A stretch of 64,000 nt of DNA from Plut-88900 sp963668115 (GCA_963668115.1 OY764147.1:558001-622000), one strand, 5' to 3'; counted from the stretch's first letter, positions 23,952 through 33,432 are shown. Notes: generated from the sequence alone by a model not told the origin. Translations and numbers: made by a program.

Positions 23952-25115
23952 ATGCCTAACGATAAATTGTTCCCAGTTTCGGTAGTCGGGAGTTGGTCCC
24001 GGCCCCCGTGGGTCGTGCAGGCCCTGCGCAGGAAGCAGAACGGCGAAATCACCGAGGAACAATTCGCCGAAATCGCTGACCAGGCGGTCCTTCTTGCCAT
24101 CAAGTACCAGGAGGATGCGGGAGTAGACATAATCTCGGACGGAGAGATGCGCCGGGACAACTTCTACTCCTTTGCCGTGGACAAGCTCAACGGCATGAAG
24201 CTGATGAAGGTGTCCGACCTCATGGACTACATGAAGGACCGGGCCTCCTTCGAAGAGATCCTGAGGGCGCTGGACGTGCCCGCTTTCGCCATCAAAAGCC
24301 CCATAGCAATCGACAAGCTGTCGGCTCGAAAGTCCCTGGCCCTTGACGAAGCCGACTTCCTGATGGACCACACCCACAAGGGAACCAAGGTCCCCATACC
24401 GGGGCCCTACCTGCTGACAAAGTCCGCCTGGTTCGAGGGGTTGTCCGACACCGCCTACCCTGACCAGGAAGAGCTTTCACGGGATGTGATACAAATTCTG
24501 AGAGAAGAGGTGCTGACACTGAAGGAACGAGGGGTCGACTTCATCCAGTTCGACGAACCGACCCTCTCCCAGGTCGTCTATGGCGACGAGAGCGCCGAGA
24601 CCTTCATGTGCGCCGCCATGGCAACCCGCAAAGACCCCAGGGACGAGCTCGAATCCGCCGTCCGCATGATGAACGAGACCGTCGAGGGGATCGACGGAGT
24701 GAAGTTCGGGGTGCACGTATGTCGGGGTAACTGGAGCCGGAAGGAAGACGTGCTGCTCAAAGGCAACTACGGCCCCCTTCTTCCCTACCTCATGGCCATG
24801 AACATCCACCAGCTCGTCTTGGAGTACGCCACCCCGAGGGCCGGTGAGATGGAGGTATTCAAGGAGTACAAGAACGAGAAGGAGATAGGGCTGGGAGTCG
24901 TGAACCCGAGGACCGACGAAATCGAAAGCCCCGACCAGATCGTGGGTCGGGTCCACGAGGCCTTGGACTACTTCGCACCCGAGCAGGTCTATCTCAACCC
25001 CGACTGCGGTTTCGGCACCTTCGCCGAGCGCAACGTGAACACCGACCCCATCGCCTACCAGAAGCTACAGTCGATAACCGCGGCCGCAGAGAAGCTCAGG
25101 GTGGAATTCGGTTAG
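23952..25115 (+). CDS. MetE-like (cobalamin-independent methionine synthase C-terminal domain) protein B
   Basis: 387 residues, again only the catalytic barrel. HVCRGNW, LVLEYAT and NPDCGFGTF supply His, Cys, Glu and Cys for zinc. SWSRPPWVVQALRRKQNGEI at the N-terminus and the DGEMRRDNFY segment are typical of stand-alone members. It is followed after 35 bases by an OsmC gene, suggesting thiol or sulfur chemistry as a theme (OsmC, rhodanese). It shares a divergent promoter region with paralogue A; the two are clearly homologous but not a recent duplicate. Confidence 0.86.
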   Translation: MPNDKLFPVSVVGSWSRPPWVVQALRRKQNGEITEEQFAEIADQAVLLAIKYQEDAGVDIISDGEMRRDNFYSFAVDKLNGMKLMKVSDLMDYMKDRASFEEILRALDVPAFAIKSPIAIDKLSARKSLALDEADFLMDHTHKGTKVPIPGPYLLTKSAWFEGLSDTAYPDQEELSRDVIQILREEVLTLKERGVDFIQFDEPTLSQVVYGDESAETFMCAAMATRKDPRDELESAVRMMNETVEGIDGVKFGVHVCRGNWSRKEDVLLKGNYGPLLPYLMAMNIHQLVLEYATPRAGEMEVFKEYKNEKEIGLGVVNPRTDEIESPDQIVGRVHEALDYFAPEQVYLNPDCGFGTFAERNVNTDPIAYQKLQSITAAAEKLRVEFG

Positions 25116-25150
25116 AAGTCAACGCGACCCGCCTTTGGAGGAGTAGAACA

Positions 25151-25672
25151 ATGACAGAAGAGCTTAACGGGCTCAGGCCCGAGAAACTGAACGAGATCCT
25201 GGAATCCCTGAAAGACCCCGAGGTCAAGAAGGCCGTCAGCGGCCCCTGGCGCTCCCGCGTCAGGTGGGAAAGTGGGTTCAAGGGCAAGGCCTACACCCGC
25301 ACCCACACCGTCGACCTTGACGAGCCCGAGGGTCTGGACGCCACCGACACCGCAGCCTCCGCCCACGAGCACATCCTCTCAGCGGTGGGTGGTTGCATGA
25401 TGGTCGGGTTCGTGCTCAATGCCACCAAGCGCGGCATCAAGCTCAACGACCTGGAGATCGCCCTGGAAGGCCACTTCGACAACATCCTGAAGTGGGCGGG
25501 CCTGGACGACGGAAACCCGGGCTACGGCAAGATCAACGCCAAGGTCTACGTCTCCGCCGACGCCGATGAAGATGCACTCCGGGAGATCTGGAAGCTGGCC
25601 GTCGAAGGCTCACCGGTTGCCAACACCGTGGCCCGGGCCACGGAGATCGTCCCTGAGTTCGAGAAGGTCTAG
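25151..25672 (+). CDS. OsmC-family peroxidase-like protein
   Basis: 173 residues. The family centre is HILSAVGGCMMVGFVLNATK, with the first reactive Cys. The C-terminal SPVANT segment has Ser where the second redox Cys (as in SCPV) may sit, so this is a one-Cys member. A long N-terminal extension (about 35 residues, EKLNEILESLKDPEVKKAV) precedes the core. GGAGGAGTAGAACA leads to the ATG. OsmC proteins reduce organic peroxides or handle reactive thiols. Its position after MetE-like B suggests one operon. Confidence 0.85.
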   Translation: MTEELNGLRPEKLNEILESLKDPEVKKAVSGPWRSRVRWESGFKGKAYTRTHTVDLDEPEGLDATDTAASAHEHILSAVGGCMMVGFVLNATKRGIKLNDLEIALEGHFDNILKWAGLDDGNPGYGKINAKVYVSADADEDALREIWKLAVEGSPVANTVARATEIVPEFEKV

Positions 25673-25704
25673 CGGCTTGCACCTTTCGTCCCCTTGGCAA
25701 GATG

Positions 25705-25741
25705 GAGTTGCCGGAGTAACCAGCGCGTTCTCTGGCAACTC
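25705..25741 (+). promoter_or_regulatory. Inverted repeat in the OsmC-rhodanese gap
   Basis: GAGTTGCC and GGCAACTC are perfect reverse complements, 21 bases apart, in the leader of the rhodanese gene. It could be a weak terminator for OsmC, an attenuator or an operator; no T-run follows. Confidence 0.35.
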
Positions 25742-25765
25742 AAGCGTTAACGGGGGCAGACTACC

Positions 25766-26542
25766 TTGAGTCCCGTGACCTGGGTCTCCCCCGACTGGGT
25801 CCGCGAACACATGTCGGACCCCGACGTTATTCTCCTTGACCCGCGGCGGCCGATGAAGTACATGTCGGGGCACCTGGAAGGGGCGGTGAATCTTCCCGTC
25901 TACACGGCTTTCGACGAGCAGGCCCGGCTCATGGACCCCGATGCCCTCGCCCGCTGGGCCGCGGACGCCGGCTTGTCCAACAACCGGACTCCCCTTCTTT
26001 ACGACTCCGTAGATGGACAGAACGGGGCAATGCTCTCGTGGATTCTCCAGTATCTCGGCTGCCCCGAGGTCCTGCTCATGGACACCTTCTTCGAAGGCTG
26101 GAAGGCCTCGGATAACGCCGTCTTCTACCGCCCCGTCCCCCCGACCGCCGGAGAGTTCCTGCCCACGGTAAACGAGAGCATCAGGGCCAAGTGGGAAGAT
26201 TTGTCAAACAGTACAACAGCGTCGCTCATTGATTTCCGAAGCAAGGCTGAATACACGGGTGAGGACGACAAGACCGGCAGCGACGGGCACATCCCCAACG
26301 CCCGACACCTGGAATGGCGATCATTGGTAGGTGAAGACAACGCCTACCTGTTGCCTGACGATAAGTTGGCCTCAATGCTGAAGCCTCTGACGTCGGACTC
26401 AGGTGAGGCGATAGCCTACTGCCGGACCGGGCCCCGGGCTTCCCTCGGGTTCCTGGCCCTGTCCAGGTTGGGCTACTCTCCCAGGCTCTACGACGGATCA
26501 ATGACTGACTGGCTGCGCCGCGGCGGGCCGCTGGAAACCTAG
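25766..26542 (+). CDS. Sulfurtransferase with two rhodanese domains
   Basis: 258 residues. The first rhodanese domain (VSPDWVREHMSDPDVILLD to about 120) has no active Cys in its loop and is structural; the second carries the active loop CRTGPRAS (about residue 218). This is the thiosulfate/3-mercaptopyruvate sulfurtransferase arrangement. The start is TTG 25766 or GTG 25775; GGGGGCAG precedes the TTG. It transfers sulfane sulfur to cyanide or a thiol acceptor. It probably belongs with OsmC and the MetE-like gene in sulfur handling. Confidence 0.86.
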   Translation: MSPVTWVSPDWVREHMSDPDVILLDPRRPMKYMSGHLEGAVNLPVYTAFDEQARLMDPDALARWAADAGLSNNRTPLLYDSVDGQNGAMLSWILQYLGCPEVLLMDTFFEGWKASDNAVFYRPVPPTAGEFLPTVNESIRAKWEDLSNSTTASLIDFRSKAEYTGEDDKTGSDGHIPNARHLEWRSLVGEDNAYLLPDDKLASMLKPLTSDSGEAIAYCRTGPRASLGFLALSRLGYSPRLYDGSMTDWLRRGGPLET

Positions 26543-27621
26543 TTAGGCGCGAACCCGTACAACTCCGCCGCGTTCTCCTTCACTATCTTCCTCTTCGTAT
26601 CCTCGCCGAAACCCGCGAACTGCTTTTCTATCACCTCTCGGGAGTTGGGCCAGGTGCCCTCGTGGTGGGGATAGTCGTTGCCCCATAGCAGGCGGTCGGC
26701 GCCGTAATAGTCTAGTGTGGTGAGCGCCACGGGGTCGTCGCCGAATGTCACGTAGCCCTGCCTCTTGAAATACTCGCTGGGCAGCATGTCCAGCTTGGGC
26801 CGGGTGAACATGTGGTGCTTCTGGTAGGCCTCGTCCATGGCGTGGAGCTCCCAGGCCAGCCACCCCGCCCCCGACTCCACTATCACGAATTTCATGCTCG
26901 GATGGTCCATCAGCACCCCCGACGAACACAGGTAAACCAGCAGCTCAATCCCGTCGACCAGGGCGCCCATGATGTAGTTAATGACGGCGCCGCCCGGGCC
27001 TCGTTCAACCCTCGGGTCACGGCCGCTGCTGATGTGAAAGTTCAGCGGTACGCCCGTCTCCTCCACCGTCTCCCAGATGGGCTTGTACTCGGGGCGGTTG
27101 TAGGGGGGGTCAACGACACTGGGCAGGAAGAAGGACCCCATGTCCAGCCCCGCCACCCGACGCATCTCTCCACACGCCCACGGGATGTCGATTACCGGGA
27201 TAAGGGCGGCCATGGCGAACCTGTCACGGCGGTCTCCGAATAGCTCCATCGCCCAGTCGTTGTAGACCCGGGCAACCTCTGCTTGGAACTCGGAGTCCGG
27301 TGAGCACGCCATCTCCAGGCCGAAGGTACCTGGATAGACAACCTCCGCTCCCACTCCGTCTACGTCCTGGGCGTTCAACCGGTACTCGACGTCCCACCCC
27401 TGCACCCGGCCCTGCTCCCTCAGTTTGTCCTCATCGGTCTTTTCGTCCAAGCCCATGGCCATCTTCTTCGGCCTCATCCCGTCTTGGATCATGAGCCGCT
27501 TGCCGTCCCGCACTTCAATGTGCGGCGCCTTGTGGCGCAGGTGCACGGGGAGGCGCTCCTGCCACAGTGACAGGGGCTCATCCACGTGGGAGTCTGCGGA
27601 TATGAGCTTGCCGTCAAACAT
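26539..27621 (-). CDS. Amidohydrolase-2 family metal-dependent hydrolase
   Basis: 360 residues. SADSHVDEPLSLW at the start, HISSGRD in the middle and LLWGNDYPHHEGTWP near the end (catalytic Asp) are landmarks of the ACMSD/gamma-resorcylate decarboxylase-like branch. The first motif is DSHVDE rather than DxHxH, as in many uncharacterised members. It may be a hydrolase or non-oxidative decarboxylase. The stop overlaps the end of the convergent rhodanese gene by four bases. An HEPN-like gene lies 20 bases upstream in the same direction. Confidence 0.85.
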   Translation of the reverse strand: MFDGKLISADSHVDEPLSLWQERLPVHLRHKAPHIEVRDGKRLMIQDGMRPKKMAMGLDEKTDEDKLREQGRVQGWDVEYRLNAQDVDGVGAEVVYPGTFGLEMACSPDSEFQAEVARVYNDWAMELFGDRRDRFAMAALIPVIDIPWACGEMRRVAGLDMGSFFLPSVVDPPYNRPEYKPIWETVEETGVPLNFHISSGRDPRVERGPGGAVINYIMGALVDGIELLVYLCSSGVLMDHPSMKFVIVESGAGWLAWELHAMDEAYQKHHMFTRPKLDMLPSEYFKRQGYVTFGDDPVALTTLDYYGADRLLWGNDYPHHEGTWPNSREVIEKQFAGFGEDTKRKIVKENAAELYGFAPN

Positions 27622-27641
27622 GTCTCGATTATCCTTTTCGC

Positions 27642-28217
27642 CTATTTCTCCACCGCTCCAGGCCCAAAGTTGGGCGAGAATCCGTGAGGTGAGGTATCTC
27701 CCACTTTGACCTTGGGCATCCTGCGGGGACCGCCCTTATGCTGTGGGCGGCCCAGCTGATTCATCCGGTCTCTGTCATCGGTAGTTTCAATGTTAAACAT
27801 GCCGGGATGCCGTTTCAGATCTTGCTTTAGCATTTCGATGAATGCTTCGGAACTCCTTTGTGCCGCTCTGATGTTGGTCCAGCCAACCCTGTTCTCATAG
27901 AAATTGGTGTGCATGGACTCAGCGAGGGCATAGTATCTGGCATATTCGTCATCCATTCCCCTCTCACGTCCCATCTGTTCGGACACATACCCCAACAGAG
28001 GATGAGAATTGTGCGTCCACCCTCGTCTTTCGGCGATAGCCTTTAGAATGTGCGCCACAGACGCCCATATCTTCTCCGACGCCTGCAGGCGGTTCCCCTT
28101 GCCAATCTCGATTTTCGTATGGCCCTGGAAACGCTCGCTCATCTGCACGTGGTCGGCGGTTCCGTTGTGCCCGACCGGCGGCAAGGGTGTATCAGGGGAT
28201 TTGTCCTTGGTTGTCAA
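27642..28217 (-). CDS. HEPN/PaREP1-like helical protein
   Basis: 191 residues. The core (GKGNRLQASEKIWASVAHIL, then KAIAERRGWTHNSHPLLGYV) has the pattern of PaREP1/HEPN-fold proteins. The C-terminal 50 residues are basic and disordered-looking (KGGPRRMPKVKVGDTSPHGF). I chose TTG 28217 because CGGAGAGCGAAG stands directly before it; ATG at the MSERF position is an alternative. No nucleotidyltransferase partner is next to it. It is read with the amidohydrolase. Confidence 0.6.
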   Translation of the reverse strand: MTTKDKSPDTPLPPVGHNGTADHVQMSERFQGHTKIEIGKGNRLQASEKIWASVAHILKAIAERRGWTHNSHPLLGYVSEQMGRERGMDDEYARYYALAESMHTNFYENRVGWTNIRAAQRSSEAFIEMLKQDLKRHPGMFNIETTDDRDRMNQLGRPQHKGGPRRMPKVKVGDTSPHGFSPNFGPGAVEK

Positions 28218-28279
28218 CTTCGCTCTCCGTCTCCTGTGTATACCATGACGGCCCACTGCAATCAATAATTGCCAGGCCG

Positions 28280-28309
28280 TTGCCCGCCCACCACCCAACC
28301 CTTATCATC
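28280..28309 (+). promoter_or_regulatory. Promoter for a leaderless CoA-transferase gene
   Basis: TTGCCC at 28280-28285, an 18-base spacer and TATCAT at 28304-28309, ending six bases before the ATG at 28316. With no ribosome site, the mRNA should begin at or beside the start codon. Confidence 0.5.
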
Positions 28310-28315
28310 CCCCGC

Positions 28316-29785
28316 ATGGCTTGGAAGGAAGTCTACGAGTCGCGTGTTACAACTGCGGAGGAGGCCGCCCGGGTGGTCAAGTCCGGCGACCTCGTCTACG
28401 TGCCCGCCCCTCCCCACCCCCAGGTTGTCTTGCAGGCCCTCGCCGACCGTCGGGACGAACTGCGGAACGTGAAGGTCTGCATCGATAGTCACGTTTTCGA
28501 CCCCGGCTGGCTGCAGCCGGGCTGGGACGATTCCTTCCACATCGTGACCGAGCAGTTCCTGGGCTTAGGAATTGAGGCCTACAACGACCGGCTAATCGAC
28601 TACTCACCTCTCCTAAATACCACCCGAATCCCTAGTATCGAAGCCCTGGGTGGAACGAAGCCGATAGATGTGCTGATGGTCCTCGTGTCTGGGCCGGACG
28701 AAAACGGCTTTTGCAGCTTCGGGTACGCACCTTGGGACAAAGCCCGGCTTGCCGGCCTCTCGAAAGTGGTTATTGCCCAGGTCGACGAGAGCCAGATACG
28801 CACCCACGGCCAGAACTACATCCACGTTAACAACATCAACATGTTCGTGGAATATACCGCGCCGCTCCTAACGGACAAAGAAGTCAGTCAGACCATCGAG
28901 TCTTCTTCTGATACGGAGGTGCGGTACCTTCTCACGGACTTACTCCCCAAGATAAGCCCCGAAGAACAGGCCCGCTACCTCCCCGAGCTAGCGCCACTAA
29001 CACCAAAACAGGTGCGGGCTTTCGCCTCCCGGATGGGGTGGACAGACCCACCCGAAGAGGCCATAGATGTAGCTAACTACGTTGCAGAGCTGATACCCGA
29101 CGGCGCAACCCTCCAGACCGGCATAGGCACGCCCGGCGGCTACCTGCCGATTCTCGGGACTTTTGACGGCAAGAAGGATCTGGGATGGCACTCGGAATTG
29201 GTCGCCCCGGGAGCTCTTTCGTTGATAGAAAAGGGCATCTTCACCGGGGCCCGAAAGACGATTCATAGGGACAAGGCAATATTCACCTGCCTCCACGGCG
29301 CAACGGAGGCCGAGCTAAGGTTCACCCACAACAACCCCGCCATAGAGCTACTCCCTTCCGACTACGTGGTCAGCGCCCGCACTGTCGCCCGACACGACAA
29401 TATGATCTCCATCAACAATGCTTTGTCGGTAGACCTCACGGGCCAGATTAACGCTGAGACCGTGTTCGGAGGCAGGCAGATCAGCGGGACGGGCGGCCAG
29501 CTGGACTTCCAGCTTGGGGCCATCATGTCCAATGGAGGTCGGGCCTTGACCCTGCTTTGGTCTACTGCGCTTGATGGGGCGGTATCGAGAATCGTGCCGC
29601 AGTTGGAGGAGAGGAGCGTGGTCACCGTGCCTCGCACCTTCGCCGACACCATAGTTACGGAATACGGCGTGGCCCGGCTGCTGGGCAAGTCCAACCGGGA
29701 GCGAGCCCGTGAGCTGATCAACGTCTCCCATCCCCACTTCCGCCCCGAGCTCAAAAAGGCCGCCGAGCGGCTCTTCTACCCCTAG
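28316..29785 (+). CDS. Acetyl-CoA hydrolase/4-hydroxybutyrate CoA-transferase family protein
   Basis: 489 residues with the two-domain class I CoA-transferase fold. Visible segments are VKSGDLVYVPAPPHPQVVLQ at the N-terminus, IPDGATLQTGIGTPGGYLP, DLGWHSELVAPGALSLIEKG with the Glu that forms the acyl thioester, and GGRALTLLWSTA. Length and segment order match 4-hydroxybutyrate CoA-transferase and acetyl-CoA hydrolase. ATG 28316 is used; the frame is open upstream but unconserved. LarA-like and PPDK genes follow, suggesting an operon for hydroxyacid use. Confidence 0.86.
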   Translation: MAWKEVYESRVTTAEEAARVVKSGDLVYVPAPPHPQVVLQALADRRDELRNVKVCIDSHVFDPGWLQPGWDDSFHIVTEQFLGLGIEAYNDRLIDYSPLLNTTRIPSIEALGGTKPIDVLMVLVSGPDENGFCSFGYAPWDKARLAGLSKVVIAQVDESQIRTHGQNYIHVNNINMFVEYTAPLLTDKEVSQTIESSSDTEVRYLLTDLLPKISPEEQARYLPELAPLTPKQVRAFASRMGWTDPPEEAIDVANYVAELIPDGATLQTGIGTPGGYLPILGTFDGKKDLGWHSELVAPGALSLIEKGIFTGARKTIHRDKAIFTCLHGATEAELRFTHNNPAIELLPSDYVVSARTVARHDNMISINNALSVDLTGQINAETVFGGRQISGTGGQLDFQLGAIMSNGGRALTLLWSTALDGAVSRIVPQLEERSVVTVPRTFADTIVTEYGVARLLGKSNRERARELINVSHPHFRPELKKAAERLFYP

Positions 29786-29879
29786 GCCGTCTCCCGACCC
29801 CAAACTACTCACGCCTTTCCCTCGGTGTTAACATTTAGATCACGTAATTCTTCTCACGAGGCATAGCGAGAACACTCAA

Positions 29880-31172
29880 ATGCACGTTGAACTGGCCTAC
29901 GGCACGTCAGGGCTCACGGTCGAGCTACCAGCCGACCGAACGACGGTCATTGAACCCGACTATCCCCCACCCCTCCCCGACCCCCAGTCCGCCATCCTCA
30001 ATGCCCTCCGTAATCCAATTGATTCGCCACCGCTCCGTTCCATCGTCGACAAGGACCAATCCGTCGCCATCTCCCTCTGCGATGTGACCCGACCCATACC
30101 CACCGCCGAGATCCTTCCGGTGTTGCTAAGCGAGTTGGACCACCTTCCCAAAGACCGAATAACCATTCTGATAGCTACCGGCACCCACAGGTCTAACTCC
30201 CATGAAGAGCTTGAGCGGATGCTCGGCCCCAAGGTTATCAGGGACTACAACGTGGTCTGTCACAACGCCTTTGCTCCGGGCTCCCTGGTCCCGATTGGCC
30301 CGGACATTGCAGATACTCGTGTCTTGCTCAACCGGCACTGGGTGGATGCCGACGTGCGCGTTACCCTCGGCCTGGTCGAACCCCACTTCTTCGCCGGGTT
30401 CAGCGGTGGCCCGAAAATGGTTGCGCCAGGCCTGGCGGGTGTCGACACCATAATGAAACTCCATTCCGCACCCCTCATCGCCCACCCCGACGCCACCTGG
30501 GCGGTCACCGAGGGCAATCCCGTCCACGATGCCATACGCCGGATAGCTCGGGAAACGAGGGTGAACTTTGGCATTGATGTCACGGTTGATGATGAACACC
30601 GGATCACCAGCGTCCACGCCGGGGAGCTCTTCGCTGAACACTCCGAGGCCTGTGATTTCGCCCGACGCGTAACCATGCGCCCCACACCCGAACCCTTCGA
30701 CATTGTCATAACCACCAACAGCGGCTACCCCCTTGACCTGAACCTGTACCAGGCTGTGAAGGGCCTCTCCGCTGCCGCCCGAGTGGTCAAGCCCGGAGGC
30801 ACGATAATCTGCGCCGCCGAGTGCCGGGACGGCATCCCCGAGCATGGCGACTACAAGTCGCTGCTGACTTCCCGCAAAACGCCCCAGGATCTATTGTCGA
30901 TGGTCGAAGCGCCCGGTTTCTCCCGGCAGGACCAATGGCAGGTGCAGGTCCAGGCGCAAATCCAGCTCAAAGCTAACGTGTATCTCAAATCAGACTACCT
31001 GACCCCCGACCAGATTCGATCCGCTCATATCCAACCAGTTACCGACCTCCAGGCCACTATAGATGAGGTCATTGATTTATACGGCCCCGAGGCCACGGTC
31101 TGCGTATTACCCCAGGGCCCCCAGACAATAGCCTATGTAGACGAACCACTCCTGGCCGGAGTGGGCACATGA
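29880..31172 (+). CDS. LarA-like nickel-dependent racemase family protein (DUF2088)
   Basis: 430 residues. DVTRPIP, IATGTHR and GLVEPHFFAGFSGGPKMVA are the conserved LarA blocks; the Lys in GGPK corresponds to the residue that binds the NPN (nickel pincer) cofactor covalently, and the His in THR and EPH to catalytic and ligand His. The lactate racemase family also acts on other alpha-hydroxy acids. LarB, LarC and LarE, which build the cofactor, are not in the window. It is ten bases upstream of the PPDK gene. Racemisation or epimerisation of a hydroxy acid is inferred. Confidence 0.85.
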   Translation: MHVELAYGTSGLTVELPADRTTVIEPDYPPPLPDPQSAILNALRNPIDSPPLRSIVDKDQSVAISLCDVTRPIPTAEILPVLLSELDHLPKDRITILIATGTHRSNSHEELERMLGPKVIRDYNVVCHNAFAPGSLVPIGPDIADTRVLLNRHWVDADVRVTLGLVEPHFFAGFSGGPKMVAPGLAGVDTIMKLHSAPLIAHPDATWAVTEGNPVHDAIRRIARETRVNFGIDVTVDDEHRITSVHAGELFAEHSEACDFARRVTMRPTPEPFDIVITTNSGYPLDLNLYQAVKGLSAAARVVKPGGTIICAAECRDGIPEHGDYKSLLTSRKTPQDLLSMVEAPGFSRQDQWQVQVQAQIQLKANVYLKSDYLTPDQIRSAHIQPVTDLQATIDEVIDLYGPEATVCVLPQGPQTIAYVDEPLLAGVGT

Positions 31173-31182
31173 GGTTTCAGCC

Positions 31183-33432
31183 ATGACCAACGTTTACCGT
31201 TTCATCGACGAGTGCGAAGACAAGGCCCTTCTCGGGAATAAGGGGGCCAACCTGGTCACAATGACCAGGCTCGGATTGCCCGTGCCCCCCGGTTTCGTCG
31301 TCTCCATCGACGCCTTCAAGGAGTACCGTAGCAGCAATACGCTCCCCATGGACGAGATCGACGATGCCCTGGCCTGGCTCGGTGAATCCCTGGGCCGCGA
31401 CTTTGACGACGGGCTCATGGTCTCCGTTCGCTCATCCGCACCCGTCTCAATGCCCGGCATGATGGACACCGTCCTCAACGTCTCCAGCCGGGATCAGATG
31501 GTGGAATGCCTTAAGACCGTCTTCGGCTCCTGGGACAACCCTCGCGCCAACGAGTACCGACGCCTCCACGACATCTCCGCAGACATCGGCACGTCAGCCG
31601 TCGTCCAGTCTATGGTCATGGGCAACCATGATGAGATGTCCGGCACGGGCGTAGTTTTCAGCCGGAACCCGAGCACCGGTGCCCGAGGCCTCTTCGGAGA
31701 GTACCTTCCCGTAGCCCAGGGCGAAGACCTGGTGTCGGGGGTAAGGACCCCGCAGAGCATCGACGCCCTCAAAAATCAGATGCCCGAGGTCTACGAAGAG
31801 CTTGAGAACCTCTCCCGAGACCTCGAAAACCACTTCCACGACATGCAGGACGTGGAGTTCACCGTGGAGTCGGGCACGCTCTACATGCTCCAGACCCGTT
31901 CCGGCAAGCGCAGCGGTGAGGCCGCCGTCAAGATCGCCGTGGACATGGTCGAAGACGGCTTATTGACACAGAACGAGGCCCTCCTCCGCATCACCCCCGA
32001 CGACATCCGCGCCCTCCTACACAACCGCATCCAGTTCCCCGAGCGTCACCAGCCCATAGCCCGGGGCCTCAACGCCGCCCCCGGCGCCGTTTCCGGCAGG
32101 GTTGTATTCGACCCTCTGGAGGCCGTGTCGGTTGCGAAGGCCTCGGGCGGCGTCATTCTCGTCCGCCCCGAAACCAGCCCCGACGACATCCAGGGTATCG
32201 CCGCCGCCGGCGGTGTCCTCACCTCACGCGGGGGCCTGACCTCCCATGCTGCCATCGTGACCCGGGCCATGGGCAAACCCTGCGTATGTGGCGCTGAGGA
32301 AGTCACCGTAGACCTTGAGAACGAGTCCTTCAGGGTGGGAGCCGTGGTAGTGCGCAAAGGTGACGTCATAACCGTGGACGGCTCCAGCGGCAGTGTATAC
32401 CAGGGCGCCTTGGCCCTCCTGGAAGCCGAGGCTACCCCCGAGCTCGCCAAGCTCCTCAGCTGGGCCGACGAGACCAAGCAGATCGGGGTCTGGGGCAACG
32501 CCGACACCGCAGAAGGCGTAGCCCTGGCCAAGAAGCACGGCGCCGAGGGCATTGGCCTCTGCCGCACCGAGCGCCAGTTCACCGGCCAGCTGCGCCTCAA
32601 CGCCATAAGGGACTTCATCCTTAGCGATTCCGAGGACGAGGAAGAGCGAGCCCTCGCCAACCTCCGGGACCTCCAGAAGGCCGACTTCCTAACCCTCTTC
32701 CGCGCCCTTGAAGATACCCCAATCATAATTCGCCTCCTCGACCTTCCCCTCCACGAATTCCTTCCAACGGAACTTGATATCGAAGACCCCAGACTGAGGC
32801 AACGCCTCGAGGACCTGCAAGAGGTCAACCCGATGCTCGGGCACCGGGGCGTCCGGCTTGCCGTGACCACCCCCCGGGTGTACGCCATGCAGGTGGAAGC
32901 CATCGCTGAGGCCCAGGCCGAGACCGGCGCCCGAGTCTCGATAATGGTCCCTCAGGTAATCACCCTCCAGGAGCTGCTCTGGGTCAAGAGCCATATCGAG
33001 GGCAAGGGCTTTCGCATAGGCATCATGATGGAGACCGTCCGCGCTTGCATGAGGGCCGCGCCCCTCGCTGAGGAGGCCGGCTTCTTCTCATTCGGCACCA
33101 ACGACCTTACTCAGGCCGTCTATTCTTTCTCCCGGGAGGACGCCGAGAAGAAGTTCCTGACCACCTACCTGGACAACAGCCTCTTGGACGACAACCCCTT
33201 CGAGATAATCGACGTCAAGGGCGTGGGTCGGCTGATGGAGACCGCCATAACCTGGGCCCGAGAAGAAAAGCCAACCCTGGAAATCGGCGTGTGCGGAGAG
33301 CACGCCGGCGAGCCCCGCTCCATCCGCTTCTTCCACGATGCCGGAGTCAGCTACGTCAGCTGCAGCCCCTATCGAATACCCATCGCCAAGCTGACTGCAG
33401 CCCAGGGCGCCATCCTCAACCCGCGAGCTTAG
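31183..33432 (+). CDS. Pyruvate phosphate dikinase, shortened form
   Basis: 749 residues against about 870-890 for classical PPDK. The ATP-grasp half starts LLGNKGANLVTMTRLGLPVP and continues to GTGVVFSRNPSTG. The swivelling His domain has TSRGGLTSHAAIVTRAMGKP with the phospho-His, and the TIM barrel ends VSCSPYRIPIAKLTAAQGA with the catalytic Cys. The region usually holding the segment around MDRFIAYDSYRRF, roughly 90 residues after the early ATP-grasp strands, is missing here, yet the frame is intact. It interconverts PEP and pyruvate, and would link lactate-type products to gluconeogenesis. GAGG lies nine bases before the ATG. Confidence 0.85.
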   Translation: MTNVYRFIDECEDKALLGNKGANLVTMTRLGLPVPPGFVVSIDAFKEYRSSNTLPMDEIDDALAWLGESLGRDFDDGLMVSVRSSAPVSMPGMMDTVLNVSSRDQMVECLKTVFGSWDNPRANEYRRLHDISADIGTSAVVQSMVMGNHDEMSGTGVVFSRNPSTGARGLFGEYLPVAQGEDLVSGVRTPQSIDALKNQMPEVYEELENLSRDLENHFHDMQDVEFTVESGTLYMLQTRSGKRSGEAAVKIAVDMVEDGLLTQNEALLRITPDDIRALLHNRIQFPERHQPIARGLNAAPGAVSGRVVFDPLEAVSVAKASGGVILVRPETSPDDIQGIAAAGGVLTSRGGLTSHAAIVTRAMGKPCVCGAEEVTVDLENESFRVGAVVVRKGDVITVDGSSGSVYQGALALLEAEATPELAKLLSWADETKQIGVWGNADTAEGVALAKKHGAEGIGLCRTERQFTGQLRLNAIRDFILSDSEDEEERALANLRDLQKADFLTLFRALEDTPIIIRLLDLPLHEFLPTELDIEDPRLRQRLEDLQEVNPMLGHRGVRLAVTTPRVYAMQVEAIAEAQAETGARVSIMVPQVITLQELLWVKSHIEGKGFRIGIMMETVRACMRAAPLAEEAGFFSFGTNDLTQAVYSFSREDAEKKFLTTYLDNSLLDDNPFEIIDVKGVGRLMETAITWAREEKPTLEIGVCGEHAGEPRSIRFFHDAGVSYVSCSPYRIPIAKLTAAQGAILNPRA

